Below are positions 1-8,221 of a DNA stretch of 41,621 nt, piece by piece; position 1 is the stretch's first letter; each line of letters starts with the position of its first letter. The DNA lies in contig JANWJP010000103.1 in assembly GCA_025451895.1 (NCBI GenBank), positions 1 through 41,621 of the forward strand, read 5' to 3'. The notes under the pieces are model-generated. The model saw nothing but the letters and a program-made list of their open reading frames with translations. It was not told the DNA's origin and did not search any database. The position numbers were made by a program, and so were the translations under genes. Source of the DNA: Robertmurraya sp. (GTDB taxonomy: Bacteria > Bacillota > Bacilli > Bacillales > Cytobacillaceae).

Positions 1-2
1 TA

Positions 3-905
3 TTAATGGGTTTTACATTTTTCATAAATTCCTCGCTCTTTCAAAACTTTGATTAAAGTGGAACCCATTTCCGCAGGGGTTGGCGCCACCGTTATGCCGC
101 ATTCATTCATTATGCGGATCTTTTCCTCAGCCGAGCCAACGCCTCCCGATATGATGGCACCGGCATGACCCATTCTTTTGCCGGGCGGTGCTGTTCTTCC
201 TCCGATAAAACCTACTACCGGCTTCTTCATATGATCCCTTACCCAAACAGCCGCTTCTTCCTCCGCATTTCCGCCGATTTCTCCAATCATTATGACCGCA
301 TATGTTTCAGGGTCATCATTAAATGCTTTCAATACATCAACAAAACTGAGGCCGTGGACAGGATCTCCGCCAATCCCGACTGCTGTTGACTGACCGATCC
401 CAGCCTGTGTGAGTTGATGGACCGCCTCATATGTTAATGTGCCGGAACGGGAAACAACGCCAATATGTCCTTTTTTATGAATATATCCGGGCATAATGCC
501 GATTTTGCATTCTTCAGCGGTAATGACCCCCGGACAGTTTGGCCCGATCAGTTTTGTTTTCTTTCCTTCCATATATCTCTTCACCTTTACCATATCAAGG
601 ACGGGAATGTGCTCGGTGATACAAATAACCAGGTCCAGTTCCGCTTCAACCGCCTCCATAATGGCATCGGCGGCAAACGGAGCAGGTACATAAATTACGG
701 ATGCGGTTGCGCCGGTTTCTCTGACTGCTTCCTGTACAGTATTAAACACCGGAACCCCTTCCACTTCCAAACCGCCTTTGCCGGGAGAAGTTCCTCCAAC
801 AATCTTTGTTCCATATTCAAGCATTTGCTTCGTATGAAAAAGGGCAGTTGAACCGGTAATTCCCTGAACAATCACCTTTGTCTCTTTATTTACAAAAATA
901 CTCAC
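3..905 (-). CDS. sucD: Succinyl-CoA synthetase (ADP-forming), alpha subunit
   Basis: Alpha subunit of succinate-CoA ligase, which converts succinyl-CoA to succinate with ATP formation in the TCA cycle, working with the beta subunit encoded just upstream. The 300-residue product is close to B. subtilis SucD along its whole length. It shows the N-terminal CoA-binding Rossmann region ([19 protein letters not shown]), the GPNCPGVI segment and the C-terminal [10 protein letters not shown] loop carrying the phosphorylated active-site histidine. The start chosen is GTG (V-S-I-F-V-N-K), preceded by an AAGGGGA ribosome binding site; a longer reading frame upstream has no match to the family. It lies 93 bp after sucC in the same orientation, so one transcript is likely. 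The stop codon is inside the window, so the gene is complete. Confidence 0.97.
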   Translation of the reverse strand: MSIFVNKETKVIVQGITGSTALFHTKQMLEYGTKIVGGTSPGKGGLEVEGVPVFNTVQEAVRETGATASVIYVPAPFAADAIMEAVEAELDLVICITEHIPVLDMVKVKRYMEGKKTKLIGPNCPGVITAEECKIGIMPGYIHKKGHIGVVSRSGTLTYEAVHQLTQAGIGQSTAVGIGGDPVHGLSFVDVLKAFNDDPETYAVIMIGEIGGNAEEEAAVWVRDHMKKPVVGFIGGRTAPPGKRMGHAGAIISGGVGSAEEKIRIMNECGITVAPTPAEMGSTLIKVLKERGIYEKCKTH

Positions 906-998
906 ATCAATTCCCCTTTCTTCTTTTCCAGGCATACAAATTGGAAACAAATATTCTTTTCTCAAATATTAAAAGGAGTCATATATCTGTTTGTGAAA

Positions 999-2159
999 TC
1001 AATTAACCAATGAAACAATTTTTTTGGCGCCATCAGCCATTGAATCTGCAGGGACAATATTTAAACCGGATTCGGCAAGAATCTTTTTCCCAAGGGCCAC
1101 ATTTGTCCCTTCCAGGCGGACAACAAGAGGCACTTTTAATGCAACTTGTTTTGCTGCCTCAAGAATACCGTTGGCAATCGTATCACACTTCATGATTCCG
1201 CCAAAAATATTTACAAAAATGCCTTTCACTTTCGGATCCGAGAGGATGATTTTGAACGCTTCCGTAACCTTTTCAGCAGTCGCCCCTCCTCCTACATCAA
1301 GGAAATTGGCTGGTTCGCCGCCGTAGTATTTAATAATATCCATTGTCGACATGGCAAGCCCTGCACCATTTACCATACAGCCAATATTTCCGTCAAGGGA
1401 AACATAGCTTAAATCATATTTCGATGCTTCAATTTCCTTTGGATCTTCTTCATCAAGATCCCGGTATTGCAAAATATCCTGATTACGGTAGAGACCATTT
1501 GCATCAAAATTCAATTTCGCATCCAGGGCTGATATTTGTCCGTCACCGGTGACGACGAGCGGATTTATTTCCGCAATGGAACAATCCTTTTCAGTGAAAA
1601 CATGATAGAGACTTTGCATAAATTTAACTGCTTGATTTACTAACTGGCGGGGAATATTGATATTAAATGCGAGCCGGCGCGCTTGAAACGGAAGAAGGCC
1701 CACTGCGGGATCAATGACTTCTTTAAATATTTTTTCCGGGGTTTTTGCAGCCACTTCCTCAATTTCAGTGCCCCCTTCCTCAGAAGCCATCATAACTACG
1801 CGGGAAATTTTACGGTCGAGAACTAATCCTATGTAATATTCCTTTTGAATATCACATCCTTCTTCAATTAACAGTCGTTTAACCTCTTTTCCTTCAGCTC
1901 CCGTTTGATGTGTAACAAGTGTTTTTCCGAGAAGTTCTTCGGCATATAACCTGACTTCTTCAAGATTTTTTGCCACCTTGACGCCGCCGGCTTTTCCCCT
2001 CCCGCCGGCATGAATTTGGGCTTTTACAACACAAATGTCAGTTCCGAGTTCCCTGGCAGCTTGAACAGCCTCGTCAACAGTAAAAGCAACCTTTCCTCTC
2101 GGTACATTCACACCAAATTTCTTCAGAAGTTCTTTTCCCTGATACTCATGGATATTCAT
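999..2159 (-). CDS. sucC: Succinyl-CoA synthetase (ADP-forming), beta subunit
   Basis: Beta subunit of succinate-CoA ligase, carrying the nucleotide-binding ATP-grasp domain and the succinate-specific site. The 386-residue product begins with the family hallmark [12 protein letters not shown]. It contains the ATP-grasp glycine-rich segment ([13 protein letters not shown]), the Mg-binding part ([20 protein letters not shown]) and the C-terminal [11 protein letters not shown] and [10 protein letters not shown] motifs of the CoA-ligase fold. The ATG start has a GGGAGG site about 7 bases upstream; the frame is open for 20 more codons but those are unlike the family. It precedes sucD and has a sigma-A-like promoter in the long gap before it. 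In B. subtilis ylqG and ylqH lie between rnhB and sucC; neither is seen here. Confidence 0.97.
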   Translation of the reverse strand: MNIHEYQGKELLKKFGVNVPRGKVAFTVDEAVQAARELGTDICVVKAQIHAGGRGKAGGVKVAKNLEEVRLYAEELLGKTLVTHQTGAEGKEVKRLLIEEGCDIQKEYYIGLVLDRKISRVVMMASEEGGTEIEEVAAKTPEKIFKEVIDPAVGLLPFQARRLAFNINIPRQLVNQAVKFMQSLYHVFTEKDCSIAEINPLVVTGDGQISALDAKLNFDANGLYRNQDILQYRDLDEEDPKEIEASKYDLSYVSLDGNIGCMVNGAGLAMSTMDIIKYYGGEPANFLDVGGGATAEKVTEAFKIILSDPKVKGIFVNIFGGIMKCDTIANGILEAAKQVALKVPLVVRLEGTNVALGKKILAESGLNIVPADSMADGAKKIVSLVN

Positions 2160-2308
2160 ATTCCGTCCTCCCTTACCATTTGCTTCTTCAGATGACAAAT
2201 AAACCTCCCTGCAGTTCAAAGCGCTGTTTTTTTAAGGCCCGCCATCTGAAATGTTTATTGTGTTAATAGTCAAATAATTCCAACGATGTTAAAAATAGTA
2301 TTGTTTTT

Positions 2309-2337
2309 ATTTTATAAAACTGTAATTTTCTTGTCCA
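2309..2337 (-). promoter_or_regulatory. Probable sigma-A promoter of sucCD
   Basis: On the minus strand a TGGACA -35 box (2332-2337) and a TAAAAT -10 box (2309-2314) are separated by exactly 17 bases, one mismatch each to consensus. They lie in an AT-rich stretch about 150 bases upstream of the sucC start and downstream of the rnhB terminator. The long untranslated leader this implies is unexplained. Promoter activity is inferred. Confidence 0.55.
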
Positions 2338-2480
2338 CTAAAACATATTCTGTTGGTTCATTTTTATGAATACTATGAATATTTGTCTGTAAGTTTTCGA
2401 TTTTACATCCTTTTCAAAAAAAAACAGGAAAAACTGACCGCACGGAAAGCTTTTTTCATGTAAAATGACTGAATCCGGCC

Positions 2481-2517
2481 AAAAAAAATCGCACAAACCG
2501 AATGGTTTATGCGATTT
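2481..2517 (-). terminator. Intrinsic terminator after rnhB
   Basis: Arms of 14 bases (2486-2499 and 2504-2517) pair with a single mismatch around a 4-base loop and, read on the minus strand, run into a stretch of eight U residues (2481-2488). It ends the lepB-rbgA-rnhB transcript about 90 bases after the rnhB stop. Confidence 0.9.
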
Positions 2518-2608
2518 AGCCCGATAGCCTCCCAACACTACCGGCTGTGCCGAAAAGCTGAAATAATAAAAATGAAAGCGTTTACTATAGAATAAAAATA
2601 TTTGCATT

Positions 2609-3382
2609 TCAGTTGAAAAAGTCTTTTATCGGGGAAAAGGTTTTTCTGTGGTGAGGGGTAATCCCGTATTTTTCAATCGCTTGAATATGTTCCCTGGTTC
2701 CGTATCCCATATTTCTTGCAAATTGATAATGGGGATATTCTTTATCCAATTCCAGCATGATTTTATCCCTCGTCACCTTGGCAATAATGGATGCGGCCGC
2801 AATAGAGATACTTTTACTGTCCCCTTTAATAACAGCCTCCGCAGGATAAGGCGTTTGAAGTTTAACTGCATCAACCAGTAGAAAGTCAGGATTTACCGGC
2901 AAGCTGTTGACGGCAGCCAGCATCGCTTTTTTGGTTGCCTCAAAAATATTAACAGCATCAATTTCCCGGGGACCGATAATTCCCACCCCCACCGCCACGG
3001 CCTGTTCCTTAATCTTCTCAAAAAACTCCCCGCGCTGCTTTGCCGTCAACTTCTTTGAATCATTAATGCCGATGAGAGAAAAATCTTCAGGTAAAATTAC
3101 AGCTGCTGCAACAACCGGTCCGACAAGCGGTCCACGCCCTGCTTCATCAATTCCTGCAATCAACGAAAAACCTTCTTGCCTGAGTTTCCGTTCTAATGCG
3201 GTCATTTCATAAAACTTTTCTGCAGCCAGGGAACGGAATTCCAGATTTTTGTACCACCTGTCTAACAGTTTCTGTGCACCTTTTCTTTCATCATGTTTTA
3301 TTTCTTTAAGAAAAGGATGATTTCGTTCTTCAATCGTATGTAACTTCTCCTCAATTTCTTTTAACGTCAGTTTCTTCTTCAC
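2609..3382 (-). CDS. rnhB: Ribonuclease HII
   Basis: Endoribonuclease that cuts the RNA strand of RNA-DNA hybrids and nicks at ribonucleotides misincorporated in DNA. The 257-residue protein has an N-terminal extension of about 70 residues as in Bacillus RnhB, then the type 2 RNase H core. The core shows the GIDEAGRGPLVGPV motif with the catalytic Asp-Glu pair, NDSKKL, the third acidic residue in FLLVDAV, and GDSKSISIAAASIIAK. The start is GTG with an AAGGAG site 8 bases upstream. It follows rbgA by about 110 bp on the same strand and is followed by a strong terminator. Confidence 0.96.
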   Translation of the reverse strand: MKKKLTLKEIEEKLHTIEERNHPFLKEIKHDERKGAQKLLDRWYKNLEFRSLAAEKFYEMTALERKLRQEGFSLIAGIDEAGRGPLVGPVVAAAVILPEDFSLIGINDSKKLTAKQRGEFFEKIKEQAVAVGVGIIGPREIDAVNIFEATKKAMLAAVNSLPVNPDFLLVDAVKLQTPYPAEAVIKGDSKSISIAAASIIAKVTRDKIMLELDKEYPHYQFARNMGYGTREHIQAIEKYGITPHHRKTFSPIKDFFN

Positions 3383-3492
3383 CTTAATAACTCCTTATAT
3401 TGTTTGCCGTCAACAGATGTTTTTAATATCAGATCCGGATAAGAAAAGTTAAGACCTCCAAAAAGGAAGTCATTTATTAACTCAACTTATTC

Positions 3493-4344
3493 CTAAAAAT
3501 CAGATGGCTTTTCAAAGGACATCGCCCCAAACTGCAAACCTCTGATCTCACGAATTACTAATTCGGAAACCTTGTCATAATCAACTTCTCCTCCGCTCAT
3601 TAAACATCCGCGTCGTTTTCCGATTTCATTAAAGAGTTCAACAATATCTTCAGGAATTTCCTCGAGCCGGTACCGCTCCAAAAGGCGATCAGGATAATTT
3701 CTTTCTAGAAAACGAAGACCGTAAACACAAATATCTTGCAGATTTAGAATTGTATCTTTAATAGCTCCCGTTAAAGCTAATTTATAGCCTGTTTCCTGAT
3801 CTTCAAATTTGGGCCATAATATCCCCGGAGTATCAAGCAGCTCCAAAACTTTGCCGACTTTAATCCACTGCTGGGCTTTAGTTACTCCCGGTGTATTGCC
3901 TGTTTTCGCAATATTTCTTCCGGCAAGACGGTTAATCAAAGTCGATTTTCCCACGTTGGGAATGCCCACGATCATTGCCCGAATCGCTCTCGGTTTCAGT
4001 CCTTTTCTTTTCATTCGTTCTATTTTCTCTTTCAAAAGATCTTGTGAGGCTGCAACGATCTCTTTTGTGTTTGCGCCAGTCTGAGAATTAATGGCCAAAG
4101 CGGTTACACCTTGTTTACGATAGTATTGTATCCATTCCTCCGTAATAGATTTATCAGCCAGATCAGCTTTATTCAACAAAATCAGCCTGGGCTTTTGGCC
4201 TATGATTTCACCTATCATCGGATTTCTGGAAGAAAAGGGAATTCTTGCATCCACCAGTTCCATGATCATATCAACCAGTTTCAGTTTTTCAGTAACCTGT
4301 CTGCGGGCCTTTGCCATATGACCCGGAAACCATTGGATCGTCAT
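3493..4344 (-). CDS. rbgA: Ribosome biogenesis GTPase RbgA (YlqF)
   Basis: Circularly permuted GTPase needed for late assembly of the 50S ribosomal subunit. The 283-residue product matches B. subtilis YlqF nearly end to end, starting [15 protein letters not shown]. The permuted G-motif order is visible: G4 (LNKAD, near residue 58), then G1 ([14 protein letters not shown], near 127), G2/G3 region ([20 protein letters not shown]). The C-terminal domain that contacts rRNA includes [13 protein letters not shown] start with an AAGGAGG site. It sits between lepB and rnhB, all on the minus strand. Confidence 0.97.
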   Translation of the reverse strand: MTIQWFPGHMAKARRQVTEKLKLVDMIMELVDARIPFSSRNPMIGEIIGQKPRLILLNKADLADKSITEEWIQYYRKQGVTALAINSQTGANTKEIVAASQDLLKEKIERMKRKGLKPRAIRAMIVGIPNVGKSTLINRLAGRNIAKTGNTPGVTKAQQWIKVGKVLELLDTPGILWPKFEDQETGYKLALTGAIKDTILNLQDICVYGLRFLERNYPDRLLERYRLEEIPEDIVELFNEIGKRRGCLMSGGEVDYDKVSELVIREIRGLQFGAMSFEKPSDF

Positions 4345-4412
4345 AATTGTGTTCCTCCTTTCCTTCCATTCTAAAATGTTTCAAGAATGATTCCCGCGGT
4401 ATTAACGGAATC

Positions 4413-4967
4413 TTATTCAACTACGCGAATATTCTTGATCGGCCAGATAACCAGTTTAGTCTCCCCAATCACTTCATCTAATGAGACAAATCCTATATGT
4501 CGGCTGTCCTTGCTGTATCGCCGGTTATCCCCCATGACAAAGATATGGCCTTCAGGAACTGTATCCCTTCCAGTGAGTTCTTTAAGATTGAACGGTTCCG
4601 TTAAAGGGCCGTCAATCACTTCTTTCTTGTATTCTTCCAGATACGGTTCATCATAAGCCTTCCCATTGATATAGAGGGTGTCATCCCTGTATTCCAGTCT
4701 GTCGCCGGGAAGACCAATCACTCTTTTTATGTAATCCTTGCCTTCCGGTGCATGAAAAACAACAATATCAAACCGTTCAGGTTCGCCGATTTTATAGCTT
4801 AATTTATTCACAAGCATTTTATCATTGCTGTTTAACGTCGGCATCATCGACGGTCCGTCGACAACAATGGGTGTCAGCAGAAAATAGCGCAGAAGCATGG
4901 CCAGAATCAAGGCTATTGCAATAACCTTCACCCATTCCCAAAGTTCACTTTTCTTCTCCTCCGCCAA
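4413..4967 (-). CDS. lepB: Type I signal peptidase
   Basis: Membrane-bound serine protease that removes signal peptides from exported proteins. The 184-residue protein has one N-terminal transmembrane segment (about residues 13-31), then box B with the catalytic serine in DGPSMMPTL, box D with the catalytic lysine in YIKRVIGLPGD, and box E in GDNRRYSKDSRHIG. Length and single membrane anchor fit the prokaryotic P-type enzymes (SipS/SipT/LepB group). The start is TTG (reading M-A-E-E-K-K) with a GGAGGG site 6 bases upstream. It is preceded by the rplS terminator, so it must have its own promoter in the 4968-5210 gap. I could not find a convincing -35/-10 pair there. Confidence 0.95.
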   Translation of the reverse strand: MAEEKKSELWEWVKVIAIALILAMLLRYFLLTPIVVDGPSMMPTLNSNDKMLVNKLSYKIGEPERFDIVVFHAPEGKDYIKRVIGLPGDRLEYRDDTLYINGKAYDEPYLEEYKKEVIDGPLTEPFNLKELTGRDTVPEGHIFVMGDNRRYSKDSRHIGFVSLDEVIGETKLVIWPIKNIRVVE

Positions 4968-5210
4968 TTTTTACCCTCCATTCTCCACAAAAATTCCCGG
5001 TACAAGTACTCCTTTTTGCACGTACAATCTGCTCTTTTTTGAGCCGGCTACTTTTATTTTACAACGTTTTTTAAAAACGGAATGTATTTTTTAAAGAGAA
5101 AATACAACCTTTTTTTATTATTTAACTACGCTCTGCCGAATCTCTCCCGCAGCTTGCCCCTTAAAAGTACTCCCTGCACAGCAGCGGTTGCAGACAAAAT
5201 TTTACAGAGA

Positions 5211-5239
5211 AAAAGGAGCTTGTTAACCAAGCCCCTTTT
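5211..5239 (-). terminator. Intrinsic terminator after rplS
   Basis: Arms 5211-5222 and 5228-5239 form a 12-bp stem with one G-U pair and a 5-base loop. On the minus strand the stem ends in a run of U within its own A-U base. It closes the operon that ends with rplS, 13 bases beyond the stop codon. Confidence 0.85.
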
Positions 5240-5251
5240 GCTTTGCAAAAA

Positions 5252-5596
5252 TTAAAGAATTTCTTTGATACGAGCTTTTTTACCGCGCAGTTTCCGCAAA
5301 TAATAAAGCTTAGCACGGCGTACTTTACCACGGCGGATCACTTCGAGTTTCGCAATTTTCGGTGTGTGCACCGGGAAGGTACGTTCAACACCTACACCAT
5401 AAGAGATTTTACGTACAGTAAAAGTCTCGCTGATTCCACCACCACGACGCTTAATCACAACACCTTCAAATACCTGGATACGCTCCCGTGAACCTTCGAC
5501 AACTTTCACGTGCACACGGACAGTGTCCCCGGGACGGAAACTTGGAAGATCAGTGCGGAGCTGCTCTTTTGTGATTTCTTGAATTAATTGTTGCAT
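5252..5596 (-). CDS. rplS: 50S ribosomal protein L19
   Basis: Ribosomal protein at the 30S-50S interface. The 114-residue product reads [13 protein letters not shown] at the start and has the SH3-like core ([40 protein letters not shown]) and a basic C-terminus typical of bacterial L19. The ATG chosen matches the family start; a slightly longer frame upstream does not. It follows trmD after a structured 122-base leader and is directly followed by a terminator, ending the rimM-trmD-rplS group. Confidence 0.98.
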   Translation of the reverse strand: MQQLIQEITKEQLRTDLPSFRPGDTVRVHVKVVEGSRERIQVFEGVVIKRRGGGISETFTVRKISYGVGVERTFPVHTPKIAKLEVIRRGKVRRAKLYYLRKLRGKKARIKEIL

Positions 5597-5690
5597 CGTT
5601 TTCAACTCCTTCCAACAGATGCTCATGCATACTTAAACTATGCAGCGGAACATCGTTCTCAAAGCAGACCGGACATAATGCCCAAGTCAC
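5597..5690 (-). ncRNA. Structured leader of rplS, consistent with an L19 leader
   Basis: Between trmD and rplS the minus-strand RNA can form several compact helices. GAC/GGGC pairs with GUCC/GUC at 5667-5688, GAAC pairs with GUUC near 5650-5660, and a perfect 6-bp hairpin TGCATA/TATGCA lies at 5626-5644 just before the ribosome binding site. Firmicutes carry a known autoregulatory-type L19 leader at this position. I identify it by position and foldability, not by a covariance search. Confidence 0.55.
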
Positions 5691-5718
5691 AAAAAGAATC
5701 ATATCATAAATCAACTGC

Positions 5719-6471
5719 TCATTCAAGTGACTTTTTCTCTTTTCGCAGTTCCTCCAGCCATTTTTTTTGTTGCTCAGTCAGTTCTATTTTTTCAAGAAGA
5801 TCAGGACGCCTTTCCAATGTTCTTTTAATAGATTCCTTTTCCCTCCACTCCTCAATCAGACGGTGATTGCCTGATAAAAGAACATCCGGAACTTTCATCC
5901 CCCGAAAATCTGCCGGTCTTGTATAATGGGGATGTTCCAGCAAACCTGTACTGAAGGAATCTTTCCTGTGTGACTCCTCATTACCGAGCACTCCGGGCAA
6001 CAAACGGACCACGCTGTCAATCACAACCATGGCGGCCAATTCTCCGCCCGTCAATACATAATCCCCGATCGATATTTCATCAGTTATCAAATATTTTCTA
6101 ATTCTTTCATCATAACCTTCATAATGTCCGCACACAAAAATTAAATGCTCTTCCCCGGCCAGTTCCTCAGCCATTTTTTGATTGAAGGTCTTTCCCTGGG
6201 GGCATAGAAGAATGACTCTCGGACTGCCGGAACCGGCTTTTTCTTTCAAGTCGGAAACAGCATCAAAAATGGGTTGCGGTTTTAAAACCATACCGGCTCC
6301 GCCGCCGTAAGGATAATCATCCACCGTTTTATGCTTGTTTTCCGCATAATCGCGAAAGTTGACGATATTATATGTAACCGCCCCTTGTTCCCGGGCTTTT
6401 TTTAAAATTGAACTGCCAAAAATCCCAGTAAACATTTCCGGAAAAAGTGTCAATACATCAATTTTCATCAT
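5719..6471 (-). CDS. trmD: tRNA (guanine-37-N1)-methyltransferase
   Basis: SAM-dependent enzyme that makes m1G37 next to the anticodon, preventing +1 frameshifts. The 250-residue product opens [14 protein letters not shown] and contains the deep trefoil-knot SAM site: [24 protein letters not shown] and the long [12 protein letters not shown] segment followed by [12 protein letters not shown]. The first of two adjacent ATG codons overlaps the rimM stop by four bases (ATGA), and the second would give a one-base overlap; either implies translational coupling. A GGAAGG site lies upstream within rimM. Confidence 0.97.
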   Translation of the reverse strand: MMKIDVLTLFPEMFTGIFGSSILKKAREQGAVTYNIVNFRDYAENKHKTVDDYPYGGGAGMVLKPQPIFDAVSDLKEKAGSGSPRVILLCPQGKTFNQKMAEELAGEEHLIFVCGHYEGYDERIRKYLITDEISIGDYVLTGGELAAMVVIDSVVRLLPGVLGNEESHRKDSFSTGLLEHPHYTRPADFRGMKVPDVLLSGNHRLIEEWREKESIKRTLERRPDLLEKIELTEQQKKWLEELRKEKKSLE

Positions 6472-6986
6472 GATAGCAAACCTTCCATCGGCTCTATAGT
6501 AATAACCCGGTCTTGTATATCTACTTTCTTAACGACCGGTTCAATATACGGGATGAGAATATCTTTTCCATTTTTCCCTTTAACAACCCATACATCGTTC
6601 GCTCCTGGAGTCAATATTTCCTTGACCTCGCCGATTTCTTCCCCTGTTGTCGTCAAAACTGTGCAGCCAATAATTTGATGGAAATAGTATTCATCTTCGC
6701 CCAGTTGACCAAGTTGACTCTCATGAACTTTTAAAATGCCGCCCTTCATTTTCTCAACGTCATTTATATTATCGCAGCCTTCAAAGGTGAGTAAATCAAA
6801 GTTTTTATGGGTGCGATGGGAAGCAACAACCAGTTCAATCGGCTCGTTTGCATTTGGCATGAACAAAAATAATTTACTGCCTTTTGAATACCGTTCTTCC
6901 GGAAAATCTGTTTTAGAAATGACACGCACCTCTCCTTTGATTCCATGGGTATTAACAATCTTCCCTACATTAAACCATTTCTCCAT
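6468..6986 (-). CDS. rimM: 16S rRNA processing protein RimM
   Basis: Assembly factor for the head of the 30S subunit that binds S19. The 172-residue product has the N-terminal RimM beta-barrel ([19 protein letters not shown]) and the C-terminal PRC-barrel domain ([47 protein letters not shown]). Of several possible starts the ATG giving M-E-K-W-F-N is best placed, 6 bases after a GAGGTG site; upstream GTG/ATG codons overlap that site. It follows ylqD by 11 bp and overlaps trmD. Confidence 0.96.
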   Translation of the reverse strand: MEKWFNVGKIVNTHGIKGEVRVISKTDFPEERYSKGSKLFLFMPNANEPIELVVASHRTHKNFDLLTFEGCDNINDVEKMKGGILKVHESQLGQLGEDEYYFHQIIGCTVLTTTGEEIGEVKEILTPGANDVWVVKGKNGKDILIPYIEPVVKKVDIQDRVITIEPMEGLLS

Positions 6987-6997
6987 GATCATCACCT

Positions 6998-7384
6998 CTA
7001 GCGAATTTCAATTACAGTCCCATCCTTAATGATGATTTCCCTGTCTTTGACAATTTCCTCCCAGTTGTCTCCGACTTCAATATCCACCAGGGCCTGAACT
7101 TCCCCTTCCTTTAACTCGCTTCCTATTGGAAGCAATTGCAATTGCTCAATTTGAAACTCCAGAATTTTGATTTTCTCTTGTCTATTATGAATCTCTTTAT
7201 CAAAATGTTTTCTTAAGCTGACCGGATGAAATTTTTTTGTTTTCTCTAATTTTTTTGCTTCAAATCGAAGCTGCTCCTTTTCTTTTTCTAATTGGAGGCG
7301 GTTTTCTTCAAATTTTCTCAGAAGAGTTGCCTTGCTTTTTTCTGTCAGCACCTGCTTAACTGTAACATTTTTAATAATTTGCAA
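6998..7384 (-). CDS. ylqD: YlqD family protein
   Basis: Conserved Bacillus protein of unknown function found in the rpsP-rimM-trmD neighbourhood. With the TTG start chosen here the product is 128 residues, the length I recall for B. subtilis YlqD, and begins L(M)[15 protein letters not shown]. The middle (about residues 18-90) is a charged, heptad-like coiled coil rich in Glu, Lys and Leu. The C-terminal third is beta-rich ([27 protein letters not shown]). A strong GGGAGGTG site lies 6 bases upstream of the TTG. The frame is open 39 codons further but those codons run through an inverted repeat and do not look coding. Confidence 0.88.
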   Translation of the reverse strand: MQIIKNVTVKQVLTEKSKATLLRKFEENRLQLEKEKEQLRFEAKKLEKTKKFHPVSLRKHFDKEIHNRQEKIKILEFQIEQLQLLPIGSELKEGEVQALVDIEVGDNWEEIVKDREIIIKDGTVIEIR

Positions 7385-7447
7385 ACCTGACACCTCCCAT
7401 ATCGGCTGTAACGGGCCTTGTTCAAGCAAATGGTATGACGCTGCGGT

Positions 7448-7488
7448 TTTTCGCTCATTTTTCAGGACAACTGAAAAATGAGCGAAAA
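7448..7488. repeat. 18-bp perfect inverted repeat upstream of ylqD
   Basis: Arms 7448-7465 (TTTTCGCTCATTTTTCAG) and 7471-7488 are exact reverse complements around a 5-base spacer (gacaa). There is no U-run beyond either arm, so it is not a standard terminator. It lies between the khpA terminator and the ylqD start, in the 5' leader of ylqD-rimM-trmD-rplS if those are transcribed from this gap. Confidence 0.9.
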
Positions 7489-7506
7489 CAACAGGGTGCA
7501 CTGTCG

Positions 7507-7533
7507 AAAAAAAAGGAGGGTTTCCCCTCCTTT
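7507..7533 (-). terminator. Intrinsic terminator after khpA
   Basis: A 9-bp perfect stem (7512-7520 with 7525-7533, core GGAGGG/CCCTCC) with a 4-base loop is followed on the minus strand by eight U residues. It ends or attenuates the rpsP-khpA transcript about 40 bases after the khpA stop. Confidence 0.9.
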
Positions 7534-7572
7534 CCTGATGTTTTCAGATACCATGCAAGGATCTGAAAAGAG

Positions 7573-7803
7573 TTAATCAATAATTTCCAAGAATACTTTT
7601 TTCTGTCTTGAAGCACCTGCTGCATAGACAACAGTTCGTATAGACTTGGCAACACGCCCTTGTTTGCCAATGACTTTTCCCATATCGCTCCTGTGGCATT
7701 TTAACTGATATATGATCTTATCAGATTCTTCAGCCACAGACACTTCCACATCCTCGGGAAAATCAACAAGGGGTTTCACAATAGCTTCAATTAATTCTTT
7801 CAT
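7573..7803 (-). CDS. khpA: KH-domain RNA-binding protein KhpA (YlqC)
   Basis: Small single KH-domain protein. In other Firmicutes it partners KhpB/EloR in RNA binding and control of cell elongation and division. The 76-residue product is essentially one KH fold: MKELIEAIVKPLVDFPEDV, then the GKVIGKQGRVAKSIRTVV segment with the GXXG loop (G-K-Q-G). The ATG lies 10 bases after the rpsP stop, so the two are co-transcribed, and a terminator follows. Confidence 0.94.
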   Translation of the reverse strand: MKELIEAIVKPLVDFPEDVEVSVAEESDKIIYQLKCHRSDMGKVIGKQGRVAKSIRTVVYAAGASRQKKVFLEIID

Positions 7804-7813
7804 CGTTTATCGC

Positions 7814-8086
7814 TTATTTGCTGTTCTTCAGGTTATGGTATTTTTCCATAATTCCTTGTTTAGAGAAAAGGTTGCGAACTGTGTCAGAAGGCTTGGCTCC
7901 ATTTTGCAGCCATTTTAAAGCCAATTCTTCATTAATTTCAACTTGCGCAGGCTCTGTTACAGGATTGTAAGTTCCTACTGTTTCAATAAAACGTCCATCA
8001 CGCGGTGAACGAGAGTCTGCAACTACAATACGATAAAAAGGAGATTTCTTAGCTCCCATACGTTTTAAACGAATCTTTACTGCCAT
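7814..8086 (-). CDS. rpsP: 30S ribosomal protein S16
   Basis: Small-subunit protein that stabilises the 5' domain of 16S rRNA. The 90-residue product starts [26 protein letters not shown] and includes [13 protein letters not shown], both family signatures. An AGGTGCTTTAAATA-type leader with GGAGG precedes the ATG. A promoter candidate lies about 40 bases upstream, and khpA follows. Confidence 0.98.
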   Translation of the reverse strand: MAVKIRLKRMGAKKSPFYRIVVADSRSPRDGRFIETVGTYNPVTEPAQVEINEELALKWLQNGAKPSDTVRNLFSKQGIMEKYHNLKNSK

Positions 8087-8125
8087 TATTTAAAGCACCT
8101 CCGAATAGTTTCACACAGATAATAA

Positions 8126-8154
8126 TATTAACAGAAAATAATCCAGTTTGTAAA
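8126..8154 (-). promoter_or_regulatory. Probable sigma-A promoter of rpsP
   Basis: Minus strand: TTTACA (8149-8154) and TTAATA (8126-8131) with 17 bases between, or TAATAT shifted by one with 18. It is the best sigma-A match in the 135-bp ffh-rpsP gap and would give a leader of roughly 30 bases. Confidence 0.6.
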
Positions 8155-8221
8155 GGTTTTTTTCTTGTCACATAATTTTTTCAGCGTATGCAACCGGACT
8201 TTTAGAAAATACCGGTTTTCC

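Larger units (their letters stand above)
2160..2608. other. Intergenic region between rnhB and sucC (449 bp)
   Basis: AT-rich gap holding the rnhB terminator (2481-2517) and the sucCD promoter candidate (2309-2337). B. subtilis has ylqG and ylqH at this position. The only long open frame on the minus strand runs straight through the terminator hairpin, is rich in Phe and Lys, and has no recognisable homology, so I do not call a gene. Confidence 0.7.

Noticed and set aside
2338-2607. 89-codon minus-strand reading frame between rnhB and sucC
   Set aside because: It runs through the rnhB terminator hairpin and the A/T tract, is dominated by Phe and Lys, lacks a ribosome binding site and resembles no protein I know.
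5065-5079. AT-rich palindrome CGTTTTTTAAAAACG upstream of lepB
   Set aside because: It is short and almost all A/T, as expected often by chance in AT-rich intergenic DNA; no known operator matches.
8166-8220. Possible terminator after ffh (AACCGG/CCGGTT)
   Set aside because: The stem is six pairs with a long loop and no U-run follows, so it is too weak to call.
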